In this document: in pieces, positions 30,332 to 41,415 of the stretch
How the letters are laid out: every line of letters starts with the position of its first letter
How positions within the stretch are numbered: position 1 is the first letter of the stretch
DNA from: Paramacrobiotus metropolitanus
Taxonomy: Eukaryota > Tardigrada > Eutardigrada > Parachela > Macrobiotidae
DNA: 64,000 bases
Direction: 5' to 3'
Assembly (NCBI RefSeq): GCF_019649055.1
Contig: NW_026570298.1
Span: 248,001-312,000, forward strand
Notes under the pieces: generated by a model
Seen by the model: the letters and a program-made list of their open reading frames with translations, nothing else
Told to the model about the DNA's origin: nothing
Databases searched by the model: none
Position numbers and translations under genes: made by a program

Positions 30332-30869
30332 TTAATTAAGTTGGACAGGGAAGGAGTTTAGGCACTGGAAAGCATCATATGGAATCGGCCACTCTGTTTC
30401 CTCGGCCAAACCTTCAGCTAAGCGTTTGCGACGTTTTTTCTTCGTTTTTTGTTCAAGGTTATAGGAGCGCTTGTCAAACAGTTCCAAGAAATCCAAAACA
30501 GTTTGCAAGTGTTCGGATTCGCGGAGCTCGAAGATGGTCTTAATAAAGCATTTCCAAATCACATCAGTCATCATTCTCAGGAATTTCCCTGTCAAAATTT
30601 TGTCAACAGTCGCAGGCGATTCCTCGTTACGTATCTGAGTGCGCCGAATTTTGAAGTAAGTGTTTGCGAGATGAAGCATAACCATATCCTCAGTGATCTC
30701 GTCTTTCTCTTCTTCCTCTTCGTCACTTTTCGCGGTGACCATAGAGATTGCAGTAAAGAGGGGATCAACTGCTGTAGCGGGAAACTGGTCGAAATTTAAC
30801 TCAGGGTCGGCTATCTGGTAGCCATAGCGATCCAAATTGTTTGTCAGCGGCGAGTCGATGACGTTGACT
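30332..30869 (-). CDS. Terminal exon of an unknown protein with acidic and basic runs
   Basis: About 178 codons from a GCTAAG acceptor to the stop. The protein has DEEEEEKDE, a leucine-rich helical middle (HLQTVLDFLELFDKRS) and a nuclear-localisation-like KKKRRKR before the C-terminus. The frame is closed by TAA just upstream of the acceptor, so it must be spliced to upstream exons, possibly those at 31.66-32.40 kb. The phase of that junction did not match simply. No family is recognised; a nuclear role is a guess from composition. Confidence 0.45.
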
Positions 30870-30907
30870 TAGCAACAAAGTTTATCAATTATTTTCTGAA
30901 TCTGAGC

Positions 30908-31640
30908 GGTGACCTACGCAAACTTGCAAGTGTACAGCCGTTTCATGGCTGTATGTACAACTGTTGTGCTCTATAATCGTGCCAAGGTGTGGCAAAATTG
31001 TCGTATTTTAGTCATTCCACAGTTTTGTAACAGTACCACGGCTAAGAATCGACAAACTGAAACTCTTGCTTCAGCGTTAAAACGGAAAGCATACAAAAAC
31101 TGCTGTGAAATAGTGGCACGGTTAAACACTAGAAATAAATTTACAAGTCGTACTCTACCTAAGAAGGAGGATGACAAGAAAGCGCAACTTACGCGAATCT
31201 ACTGCAGTTGTACAGCCGCGCAATGGCTTTATGTACAACTATTGTCCTCTTAACCGTGCCACGGGGTGGCAAAAATGTCGTATTCTAGTCATTCCACAGT
31301 TTTGTAACAGTACCACGGCTAAGAATCGACAAGCTGAAACTCTTGCTTCAGCTGTGAAATAGTGGCACGGTTAATCACTAAACAGAAGCCTTATCACAAA
31401 AAATGAAAACCAGATAGTATGGACAATGCACAGTACAGTGCACAAGATTTGAAATAAATTTACAAGTCGTACCCTTTCTAAGAAGGAGGATGGCAAAAAA
31501 GCGCAACTTACGCGAATCTACTGCAGTTGTACAGCCGTGTAATGGCTTTATGTACTATAACAGTGCCACGGGGTGGCAAAAATGTCGTATTTTAGTCATT
31601 CCATATCACGGCTAAGAATCTACAAACTGAACTCTAAACT
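30908..31640 (-). repeat. Tandem repeats containing splice signals
   Basis: About three copies of a unit of nearly 300 bases; they share the stretch from GCAACTTACGCGAATCTACT to the ACAGTTTTGTAACAGTACCA region, and the last copy is shorter. Read on the minus strand, each copy has CTGCAG, nine bases, then a GTAAGTTGCGC donor identical to the donor ending the upstream exon at 31661. An intron and its donor were thus amplified in tandem. The units also hold half or full copies of the block palindrome. Confidence 0.6.
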
Positions 31641-31660
31641 GATACACGGGCGCAACTTAC

Positions 31661-32404
31661 GCGAATCATCATAGGACCCTTTCTTATGTTTTCGTCTTCG
31701 TTTCGCTCCTTTTCCTCCCTTTGAACGTCCAGAGCTTGAGCTATCTGGATTCCAACCATACGGTTTAAAGGGCGAAGCTTCACGCCCTTTAGGAAAGGAA
31801 CAGTTCCTCGGTCTGATAGACGCTTGCGAGCTTTACGGTAGGCTTCGGGATCTACTGGCTCTACATCCACGTTGTAAACTCCGAAATCGACAACCTTGGC
31901 GTTCTCCAGCTCAGTAGTTAGACGGGCTTTGTATCGCTTGTATTCCCGCGCCTTTTTATTGACGAAACGGAAAGGTTCCGTTCTGAGAAGATCTCTGAGG
32001 AAGACGTCGAAGGTCTCAAACGGCTGCAAATGCAAAACATATGGCACACAAACACACACACAAACACACGCACACAAACACAAACGGCAGGTTTACCTTT
32101 CGTTCGAACTGGTAAAATTCTTGCTTGGGTTTTTTGGAGTCTCAATCTTATCAGCTTCAACGTAGTCCTCATCGGATTCTGCTTGATAACTAGACTTGCG
32201 CTTCGGAGCCTTCTTCGTGTGCGTACCTGTGGTCCTCCGCTTCTCAGTGATTTTTTTCTTCTGGTGCTGGCTCGTTGATGGTTTCTCAGAAGCCTTTCCC
32301 CTCCGAGGCTGCGTCCCCGCTTTGCTGGCTGCCTGTGCCTTTTCCAGCAGTTTCGCACGATCGCGGTTCGTCGCCTTCGGTTTCGTTGGCCAAGCTCTAC
32401 CCAT
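31661..32404 (-). CDS. Lysine-rich gene, two exons, unknown
   Basis: Exon 1 starts with ATG at 32404 and encodes MGRAWPTKPKATNRDRAK followed by a Lys/Ser-rich tail with SDEDYVEADK. Exon 2 (32023-31661) encodes QPFETFDVFLRDLL... then a charged helical region, and ends ATTCGC|GTAAG. The intron between them has a CA/TG simple repeat. With the obvious donor at 32096 the phase does not fit the preferred frame of exon 2, so a microexon or another donor is likely. Composition suggests a nuclear, nucleic-acid-associated protein; nothing firmer. A relic of exon 1 lies at 42017-42202 on the other strand. Confidence 0.45.
32041..32092. repeat. CA-rich microsatellite
   Basis: Imperfect (CA)n/(CACAAA)n run of about 50 bases, inside the intron of the lysine-rich gene, directly after the donor. 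Confidence 0.8.
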
Positions 32405-32863
32405 TGCGCCAAACGATCATCGTCTTTCGTCGTCAAAATACTCTCAAAACCGCGAATTACAAGCCAAATTCTGACAATTTTCAAGTTCGATAACACTTCA
32501 AGTGAGACGGCGATGTGAAACTGTACCATGCAACGGCTGGACAGATTGGTGTTCAGCAGTTCCATGTCTCGACAGCGAGCGTGTCAAAGCATGCCTGTAC
32601 TACTGTGGTGCCAAGTCGAAACAGCGCCCGCCCGCACAGTGAGTTACATGCTAAACGGATACAACTCACTGTAGTACTTCACCTCACCCGCACTATTGCG
32701 CTGCACATTGTGTGCACTGAAAATGTGGCCTGTTCAATAGGAACTCGCTAGAACTTTCAGTTGGTGTGTTTCAAAGTCGCTGCACGTGCATCTGCTGGTT
32801 CATAAAAAGCCTTCGGATTTTTTGCGCACACTGTTACTTTGTTCTGGATAAGTTTGTGAAGAC

Positions 32864-33834
32864 ATGTCTAGTCGACAAGAGACGCCTCGGCCCGCCCCTG
32901 GAAGAATGCTCAACAAGATGAAACAAGACATGCTGAAACGTGGAGTGCTGACCACGGAGACCTATCCCTACTGGCCTGGGCCATTGAAAACGAAAGCAGA
33001 ACGAAAAGTTTATGTTCCTCCTGAGGAGTACGTTCCTACTTTGGCTTCCTCTGAGGGAACGACTTCACCGGGACGCGATCAAGGCTCAGGTATGCTTCGG
33101 GAAAAGTGAAGTTTAAAAAACCGGATGTGTTCTGTTTCTGGTTTGTTGTGGTTTTTGGGGTGCCCCCGGCAGGGCAGGCAGGCAGCGAGGACAGTGCAAG
33201 GCAAATTGTTAACGTTGAATTCTGTCTAGATGCCGGCACCGCGAAAAGGGGGCGTGCTGAAGCGAAAGCAGTGCAGGGACGCGGGCGCCCTAAAGGCTCT
33301 GGAGAAGGTATGTACTTTTCTGTTTCTGGTTTGTTGTGGTTTTTGGGGTGCCCCTGGCAGGGGCAGGCACGCACGTGTTCTAACGTGTAATAACGTGTTC
33401 TTGAATTCTTCAAATAGCTTTGAAAGTGTAAATGTTTTCTTCTAACTTTAGTCTTCTGCAAATTAATTACTTATATTGACTTCTTATTTTTAGGTGCCGG
33501 TGTCATCAAGAGAAAGAGTGAGTATTTAAGTTATTGAATTCGGTTTAGCTGTTATCTAACGTTTGCTTCTCTGTAGCTGCCGGTACTGGTAAGCGCGGCC
33601 GTCCTCCCGGAAGCGGCAAGAAAGCTGGTGGAAGCGCGCCGAAGTCATCATCTGGACGCGGTCGTGGACGTCCTCTGGGAAGCGCCAAGACTCCACATGG
33701 TATGGAGCGCTTTTGCAGGTGCAGCTGCAAAATTTGTATACAGTAGTGGTGATTATTTTGTAGAAAAACGTGGACGTTCCAAGAAGGATGCTCCTCCTCC
33801 AAACGCGCAAGACGGAACTGCAATCTCGGGGTGA
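32864..33834 (+). CDS. AT-hook (HMGA-like) protein, five exons
   Basis: Exons 32864-33089, 33230-33307, 33494-33517, 33577-33699, 33764-33834, all joined in phase 1 with GT/AG borders; 173 residues. The N-terminal 75 residues include a PYWPGPLK stretch. Exon 2 has the AT-hook GRGRPKG, exon 4 has KRGRPPG and GRGRPLG, and exon 5 has KRGRSKK. Almost every downstream exon begins with the same glycine/AGT-type junction, as if made by exon duplication. AT-hooks bind the minor groove of AT-rich DNA; the protein should be a chromatin architectural factor. A polyadenylation signal AATAAA follows at about 33866. The donors GTATG/GTGAG and acceptors TAG are all good. Confidence 0.75.
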
Positions 33835-33889
33835 AGATTACGAGGACAACGTTGCAATGAGCGCCTAATAAAGATTTGAATTCTGCTCT

Positions 33890-34145
33890 CAGCATGAGGC
33901 TCTCCTTTGCAACGTATCTGAAGTACAGGCCATATTCTGTGTTGTATTCATGTTTACAGATGAACGGTATGATGCTTTTCTTATGTTTAAAAAGATGTTT
34001 ATAAGCGGTCATGATGATGTTTTTGAGTTTTTAAACAAACGACTTCGTCAGAAACTGTACAGCACTAAATGGCTGAGATGACAAATTATACTGCAGTTTT
34101 GCTTACCAAATTCGTCACGGTTAGAAAACACTGAGGCACGGTTAT
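33890..34145. repeat. Segment duplicated at 23636-23905
   Basis: Direct copy, about 80 percent identical by eye, sharing ACAGATGAACGG and GCGGTCATGATGAT, and ending at copies of the TCACGGTTA half-palindrome. It forms the 3' flank of the AT-hook gene. No coding potential. Confidence 0.65.
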
Positions 34146-35260
34146 AAGTTGAGTTGGCAAATTCTGTCGGTACTCGAAGCGATTCCGTACCCATAGCGAT
34201 CCCTGTCGTCTGTCAGCGGTTTACGTGATAACAATAACCTAGCAAAATGGTTAATCAATGATTTCCTGTGTCACTGCATTTGTACGACTGTTTGGTTTCA
34301 TAATCGTGCGACGGTTCGACAGGATTTCCACTTCTAGCCGTTGCATGGCTTTCTACCGTAGCACGGTAAAATATCGTAAGCTCGCTCGGGTGTCGGAAAG
34401 GTCGGGTGCGCCCGGTAAACCAGTTCAAGTTTGCGAGAGGTGTAAATGTTTGCAGAGTAAGTGTTAGCAATCGCTTTTGGTTCGTTCACTTCGTTTAATA
34501 ATTTCTATTCAATTTCTTAGCAGTAATCAGTAAACTGCTAAGGACCGGGTCACTGTCAATGCATAAGCAAAACCGAGTCACGGTCAATATCCCTGCTACC
34601 CGCGACACGGTCGTCTATTTATTTGATGCACATAGAACACCAGGCCAGCATATTTAAAGGTTCGGATCATAGGTAAAGTGCATAAAATCCACTTTGTATA
34701 TGATGCAGCCGAGAAACCACACGCGGCTAACCATGTCGAAAGTGCGTACGAGCCCCTTCGAGACGAGTACGCGCACAGCGCATCAACTTTTGTCTTGATT
34801 AAAAAATTGCAAACAATTTACTCTTTGGACTGGTTCGATAAAGCATATCGTTTACGCTGATATTAACCATGTCACGGCAATATTTAAACTGACCGGGCCA
34901 CGGTTAGTTGCTTTGCACCCAAATAGTGCCTAATTGACCGCATCTTTTATGTTGTTACCCTGGCAGCAGATATAGACGAGACATATATCCAAAGGCGTAA
35001 AGACTTTGTTTTGGGCTTGATGCCAAGGATTTTTGTGATTAGTGGCGGAATTTCGCGAGCATCCAAATCCTGATCATTGGCTTACATGTTGTAACCTTTG
35101 CCAGAATCCTAAGCATTTGCACGTACGATCCGGGTTGATTGAAGCACAATGCACGTCAGGACAATGCAAGGATGCATTGAGATGACACTTTATTTAGACA
35201 AAGTCATCGAACACTAAAACACTGCAGTCATACATCATCAGTAAACAGTAAAACATTCAT
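34146..35260. other. Spacer rich in half-palindromes
   Basis: Holds copies of the block palindrome at 34572-34584, 34865-34877 and 34892-34904 plus several half-sites. 34915-34995 is an inverted copy of 24401-24480. Short ORFs here are not supported as genes. Confidence 0.45.
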
Positions 35261-35424
35261 TTATAGAAACCTTAAGGAGCTAACCTCAAAAAAATAAGAT
35301 ACCTGACACAAACAAATATAATATGAGGTCATCCTAGATAACAAAACCAATAATACTAAGACGAACAACAATATCTGCAAAGGTTTGTCAAATCCGCTTT
35401 TTTCTCGAAAATTTTGGAACTGCT

Positions 35425-35791
35425 TTAACGATTCGCGGGGCTGGTAGGCGGCTTTGTATTCGGCTTTGTAGGCGTAAGGCAAGCCGGCGATCGTTGAGCC
35501 AATTCTGCAGACGATTTCCGCTGCTTTGTTGGAGCTGACATCGATAAACACGGAACACGCAATCTTTCTTCTGAACTAACGTTATCCTGATCGCCGTACG
35601 ATTTGCCTTCGGTATCCAACTCGTCAAGAGCATCCAACATTGATCGCTTCTGTATATCAGCAACTCAACTTAAAGGATTTCCAAGTACGTAAAAGTACCT
35701 GTACATTGAAGTTACGCGCGGACATAGCCGGAGTAGTGGCAAACTCATCAGAAGGCCGAAGCGCCGGCTGAGAGCTTTTGGCTTTCTGCAT
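35425..35791 (-). CDS. Small two-exon gene, 103 residues, unknown
   Basis: Exon 1 (35791-35705) starts MQKAKSSQPALRPSDEF; exon 2 (35649-35425) continues KRSMLDALDELDTE and ends in Thr/Pro/Lys-rich TPTKPNTKPPTSPANR. The intron is 55 bases with GTACAG and TATACAG borders, phase 0 on both sides. No domain is recognised; it resembles the Ser/Pro-rich tail exons of the protease gene only in composition. A perfect copy of the block palindrome lies 45 bases upstream of the ATG. Confidence 0.5.
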
Positions 35792-35835
35792 TAAAGAGAG
35801 AAAACCCACCAATATTAACACTACATTAAATAAAC

Positions 35836-35856
35836 TTTGACCGTGACACGGTCAAA
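35836..35856. promoter_or_regulatory. Perfect 21-base palindrome upstream of the small gene
   Basis: The ten-base arm TTTGACCGTG and its exact complement flank one central A. It is the most symmetrical copy of the block palindrome, 45 bases before the ATG at 35791. It is a candidate operator or promoter element. Confidence 0.45.
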
Positions 35857-36257
35857 TCAGCTTATGTGTACCTTAACAACAACGTCCGATTTCGCTGGGC
35901 CTCTGGCTACCTTAGCATCGGTTGATGTACTGGCTGCCTGCGAGAGTACGTCATTTGACTGCCCGACACTACCACACAGCAAAGTTCAAACCGTGACACG
36001 TTCATATATCACAATACCATTGCTTGGGCCTCAGTTGCAGCAAATTCATCAGAACGCAAAGGGACCAGCTTAGAACCCTTAAAATCGTGCATTGCGGACT
36101 GAAACACCAAATTGGCTGCCGACAGGAATCAGGTACGCCGTTGACTAACCGGCACTACCAACTAGCAAATACAGTCGTGACCCGGTCACAAAGCACAGTG
36201 TCCGTGTCACGGATGAACAAAGTCCATAAGCACAGTTATTTCAAAGGACGGACGAGA

Positions 36258-36503
36258 GGTTGGAGAACATACTTATTGAGCAAAGCTGGCTTTGGACAGA
36301 CTACAAAATAAACGGAATCACAGTATCAATACCGTGCCCTCGGACAAGGACGGGCGAAAATTTCTTCTAAAGGACGGGCGATAGGCGCTACCTGTTTTTT
36401 GATTCAACGTTTAAAATTGGAGAGCATACATATTGAGCAAAGCCGGCTTTGGGCAGACTACAAAATAAACGGAATCACAGTAAAAATACCTTGCCCTCGG
36501 CTG
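36258..36503. repeat. Tandem duplication of an 85-base segment
   Basis: 36258-36345 and 36419-36503 share TTGAGCAAAGC and ACTACAAAATAAACGGAATC with few changes, 160 bases apart. It may be a duplicated exon edge on the minus strand, but no frame is convincing. Confidence 0.55.
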
Positions 36504-36800
36504 CAGAACGCGAAGGCGCTAGCTCAGAACCCTTGGAGTCTTTGCAGACTAGTACTGGGCCAAAGCGATTATAAAGCGTAGTTGTACCTTTTCACGAGCG
36601 GACACTTGATGGGAACTCCCATGAGAGTGGAGGCTCAGTTTCCCTTCTGAAGATTCGGCGGCTATCCGGTTTCTGGCCGAGTTCATGTCTTCCTAGAACA
36701 TTGCCGATAAAAATGCCGTGCACATTATCACCTATGATATAAACCGTGGCACGGATGTTTGGGAAAAATGCCGTGAAACGGTTGACTAACTGACCGCAAT

Positions 36801-36839
36801 ACTCGTCACCATTATCAGTAATTGATAATGGTGACGAGT
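36801..36839. repeat. Perfect hairpin with 16-base arms
   Basis: ACTCGTCACCATTATC, a 7-base loop, then its exact complement. One arm also occurs alone near 24630. No T-run follows. Confidence 0.8.
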
Positions 36840-37518
36840 GTTGGGATGTTATAAAGTGTTGCTTTTTCGCTTGCTTTTAGTGGTTGTCGTTTGTTGATAC
36901 ATGTGTATCTCGGTTTTCAAATAAAGGTTAGAGCGCGCATATTATCACTCATCTTAATTGTCAATGCTCTTATAACACCCAACCTATTCGGTACACCGAA
37001 AATGTCCTCGAAAATGTCGCAACACAGCATAGACTGATTTTCGACTTTGAAACACTGTTGCTTAGTGAAACAGAATTTGCTAAAGTAGCCCGCCAATGTA
37101 AATATGAAATCACATAATAGTTAAAAATATAAAATAATAAAAAGAAAATTCATTTGGAAAATTGCATTTTAGTATGGAACTGAATCTCCGACCTTCAACT
37201 GAGCCAGAACGGGAGTTAATACTACACTAGCTACGCAAAAGTTTAATTTACCGCGCCGCCGGAGACGCTAGTGTGTACTGCAAACTCTGTGTACCGGCTG
37301 CCCGCCCAATACAAATACTGCACGAGAACGCTACAGAAGGGTGTGAGATTGCATCTGCAGCTTCGCCTAATAACTTTATTATTTTAACGTGTACTATGAG
37401 AGACCTTTTGAGTTTTTCCATTTGAGTCTAGTTTTTGCAAATAACACGTACTGCATGGTTTCAGGAAGTCAGAAAATTTCGTTTTAGTTTTCCGTGCGCT
37501 GTGCGAGTGCACTATAAT
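36840..37518. other. Spacer, 5' region of the homeodomain gene
   Basis: AT-rich, no supported gene; presumably contains the promoter of the gene starting at 37519. No block palindromes were seen from here until 42309. Confidence 0.4.
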
Positions 37519-39631
37519 ATGGAATCGACGAACCCAAATCATCCGGAGCTTCGCTCTATTATCAGTGCCAGCGCCAGCGCCCGTCGCGAAACAAGTTCTC
37601 GTTCGCACTTTCGAAAAGACCAGACCCAACTTTTGCAGCAATTTTTTAAAATATGCCGCCGTCCCAACTACAATCAGCGGCTGGCGATAGCCGAAAAAAT
37701 TGGTATTAAAGATTCGGAAAAGCGGGTCCAAGTCTGGTTTAAGAATCGTCGATCTAAAAAACACCAGGAGGATGGCCCTGCCAACTTTCAGGCCCTGTCT
37801 CTCCCATCCGTCATTCCTACTCCTCCTTCTGTGATGCTCGAGCAGCCAGGTACTAGCGGACTACAGCCAAAGGAACCAGACACTGACCGACAACAGTCCA
37901 TAGAATCGGATGACGACATTATGTTCAAGTTCGATCTGCGAAAAGATTTAACGTAAGACAGAACTTTGCCTTTTACTTACGTAGTCTGTATTCATGGATG
38001 GTAATCATACTACTCGAAGTGCTACTCGGACAATTTCTGCTTTTTTAATTAACTAATTTGAGCGGAGCTGACTGATGTTGCAGGGATTTGTCTGGACTCG
38101 GGAATTTTTGCCAAAGCCTGGTGGAGAAGCTGAAAATGGTAAACACTTTTTTTTCTCTAAGTTATGCGTAATTTTTTGAAGTATGATGTTTTCTTCAGTG
38201 TATATAGTTTACTGCAGTTTAATAAGCTGTACTGCATTGTGAGCTTTGACAGAGGGAAATGGAACCTACAGTAATTACGCTGGCACTGGATCCTTCGGAT
38301 GGTGTTGATATCAGTGACATTGCAGGATTTATATCAAATCAATGGAAAATAACGGGAAAGAATGCCGAGGTTGGCGATTTGTAGTTTAACGAAAGATAAC
38401 TGCGCAGATCGTGTTATATATAATTTTAATGGTTTTTGACTTTAATTGCAGTTAGTATCCCACGGTTATTTTAGGTAATGGTTATTTTAATGTTCTTGGT
38501 TGTTTTAGGTAATGGTTATTATGGGCGCACAAGCTCTTGAGCACACACAGGTCTTGAGAACTGATAGAGCATGACCGTTTAAATAAGGTATCAAATTTTT
38601 TGCACGATCGATTGTCAATCCGTAATGCAATCGTGCTGTTTTCGGGGTTTTTTTATTTACTGAGTAATTTTTTAAAATATGGGACGTACGTATTGGATTT
38701 TCTCAAAAGTTGAGTTTCTGAAGTTGTTTCCTTGTATCATGCAGAAGCATGCGTTACATGCAGTTCCGTAATTGTTTGTTGTTTTTGTTACAGGTGGACG
38801 GCTTTTATAATCTGCAGTATTCGATTGTCCCGGGTGAAATAAAACACATCGCCGACAAGCAGACCTTCGTTGAACAGATGCTTCAAAAACATGATGACCG
38901 GACCACCAGTTCGCAACGCAGTAATCTGGAATCAGTTGTCACTTCGCAGCTGGATAAATCACCCCGTGAAATAGGCCCTTTGTTACCCGATATTCCGCAG
39001 GCTACAACTACCGCTGCCGGCCCTGTCATACCTGAGTTGCAAGAAGCTATTATCAACGGCCCTGATGTTTTACCCGGAATTTCGCCGGTATCTGTGATTG
39101 CAGGTTCGTGTATAATTGAATCTTTTTAATTCTGACGGGAACAATTTATGTAGCGATGTAACGTACGTTACTGCAATGATTTCGATTACTTTTTTATACT
39201 AATTTAGGATACCCATTCATAATTCATAAAAGAGAAAGCTCGGAACCAATTTAACCGCTGATTACCTTCAAATTAATTACCGCTGATTACCTTCATTACC
39301 TGATTTAGGAGATATTGATCGAGCAATTCCGGTGTCCAGCGGAGACTTATCGAAGACTGCAGCACGCACTTCACCATTAATTATGCGGACCGCACTGAAT
39401 CTCCCGCCAGTAAATGGACTGTTGAATAAATTTGCCAACGAGCGCAACCTCACCACATCGGATCAGCCGTACTCTGAGGCGAAGAAGAATCGTGTGTTCT
39501 GGACTACTTCTTCGCGGCAGCTATCGTTAATGTCCGAGCTTGTCACTGGCCATGAGCAGGTTACATTCATATTTGAGCCCCTTGGTGATAAGAGAGTTCT
39601 TTCTGTGACCGTGAAAGATAGCTCTATTTAA
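37519..39631 (+). CDS. Divergent homeodomain protein, five exons
   Basis: Exons 37519-37952, 38084-38138, 38253-38369, 38794-39103, 39309-39631 join without frame errors to 412 residues. Residues about 24-83 form a homeodomain: QTQLLQQFF for helix 1, and RVQVWFKNRRSKKHQ for helix 3 with the invariant W, F, N and R. Lys at position 50 predicts the TAATCC-type preference of K50 proteins (Bicoid, Otx and Gsc classes). The spacing from helix 1 to W48 is about two residues longer than normal. The remaining 330 residues have no recognised domain. It should be a nuclear transcription factor. The third donor (GAG|GTTGGC) is weak. The class cannot be assigned further. Confidence 0.75.
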
Positions 39632-40230
39632 TTTATCATTCTAAATATTGTTTGTTTTTTTATTGTCTGGCATTGCGACCGAAAGATTTTTTATTGATAT
39701 TCTGTGATCAAGTAAGTCATTGTGATTATTATTTTTTCCCTCTGTATTTCATTTGATGGTGTTGGGATTATTTCATAACGTTTTGAGGTTTTTTGACCTG
39801 ACGATGTTTTTAATGTTTGTACCTGATGATGCTCAATCATGAGGATTTCTGCATGAAGCGGAAATGAAAAATGGCGAATGGAATATCGAGTTTGTAGTTT
39901 TTGTAAATTAACGTAGTAGAAAGGCAATTAGTCAATATTTTAGTCAGATCTTAAGGGAAGTGGCCCGGTAGATGGTACCAAAATCGTGTACATCCACGGA
40001 AACTTTCATTCTCGCGCACTCCCAAACACATTCTTGTTTCGTTTTATGGCATTCTGTAGTCAGATGATTTCTATACACTATTGTGAAAACCGTTTGTGCG
40101 CGCAACATCCGGTTCGAGAGTTATGGCTGTAAGAAAATTCTCAAAAGTTTAAGTGCTTTCAGGTGTACCAAAAGTCTCATTATGGACCGACCTCCTTCAA
40201 ATTTTGCATGTAAATGCGCATGGCCATGAG

Positions 40231-40510
40231 GATCGTTTTTACACCGATCCAGACTTCCACGATTTTTTTCAAATTTTAAAATGAATTTCAAAATTTTTGA
40301 AATTCATTTTAAAATTTGAAAAACATGCTAGAACAGTGGATCGGTGTAAAAACGTTCTTCGTGACGTTTTTACGGATCGTTTTTACACCGATCCAGACTT
40401 CCACGATTTTCTTCAAATTTTAAAATGAATTTCAAAATTTTTGAAATTCATTTTAAAATTTGAAAAACATGCTAGAACAGTGGATCGGTGTAAAAACGTT
40501 CTTCGTGACG
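40231..40510. repeat. Tandem pair of a 144-base palindromic element
   Basis: Each unit has inverted ends (GATCGTTTTTACACCGATCC and its near complement) and a central perfect palindrome of TTCAAATTTTAAAATGAATT type. The second unit starts at 40375 and is almost identical to the first. It looks like a small foldback MITE that was tandemly duplicated recently. Confidence 0.8.
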
Positions 40511-40705
40511 CTTCGTTCAAAATTTCAGAGTATCGGGTTCTTCCTAAAATTGATATTCCTAAAATTGGTAAACTAAACATGATAGAGTCGCGAGGTCGTG
40601 TACGGGTCGCGAGATATTATGGCTATACAGTTTATCGAAATCTCGCAAGCTCTTAGCAGTGGAGAAAGCACATGGATCCCAGATTGCAGGTACGAAAGAA
40701 GGAAA

Positions 40706-41133
40706 ATGTCCCAGGATGCGTTGCAGGAACCCGGGAATCTATCGTTCATCATCCTAGCAAAGCCGGGGTTGAAGCTTGGATCGGAAACACTCTACCGAGT
40801 TTTTGGAAACAGTGACGTGCTTCAGGCACTGTGCGGAGGCCCAGACAACCGAAAAATCGCCATCCAGGTATGCGGAATGTGGTAATAGTCCGTCATTTGA
40901 ATCGCCTTGCGTACCAACCGCGAAATACTACTGTTCTGTACTAATGTTCTTCATGTTAGTACTATTTTAATTGTTTGGTTCTGTGCCTTTTTCAGCTATT
41001 GGCCAAGGAGCCATCCAAAGAAACACAACAACAGGAGACCGTGCGTACCAAGCGCCTAACAAATCTGCCAGCGAGTGCTTCTAACGTCTTCGCTAACCTA
41101 CGCCAATGGAGTCGGGACGGAGACCTTACGTAG
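40706..41133 (+). CDS. Small two-exon gene, 99 residues, unknown
   Basis: Exon 1 (40706-40867) starts MSQDALQEPGNLSF and ends ATCCAG|GTATGC; exon 2 (40996-41133) follows TTTTTCAG, keeps phase 0 (LLAKEPSKE) and ends DGDLT before TAG. No domain is recognised. The frame is open upstream to 40598, so the ATG is the first after a possible acceptor at 40689. An independent role or a place as the 3' end of a larger gene are both possible. Confidence 0.45.
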
Positions 41134-41151
41134 ATCGACCATGCGGCGCTG

Positions 41152-41415
41152 ATGTTCCCCCAGCATCGGTACTGCCTTTTTACTGAAAAGCGACCCAGAG
41201 CAGCCGCGGAAAGCTGCCTGCAAGGCGAAGATAATGATTGGGATCGGACGTTTTTCTTACTCCAAAAAGCCGATGCAGCTGGTTATATCTCGCAGTATTT
41301 GACGTTTCTGGACCAGATTCCCAACCAAACCACCAAAGATTATCACCTCCAAAACCTGCGCGCGCGCGCTAACCTGCCCTTGTTTCTGCTGATTGTAAGC
41401 CTGCTTCAAGTCTAA
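41152..41415 (+). CDS. Possible small ORF, 87 codons
   Basis: Opens 19 bases after the previous stop. Contains a reasonably amphipathic stretch (FLLQKADAAGYISQYLTFLDQ) and a GC-rich run. No domain, no paralogue in the window. Weakly supported. Confidence 0.25.
   Translation: MFPQHRYCLFTEKRPRAAAESCLQGEDNDWDRTFFLLQKADAAGYISQYLTFLDQIPNQTTKDYHLQNLRARANLPLFLLIVSLLQV

Noticed and set aside
31918-32565. 215-codon minus-strand frame across the lysine-rich gene
   Set aside because: It reads through a CA/TG microsatellite and an intron in an alternative frame; the other frame gives sensible composition and an ATG.
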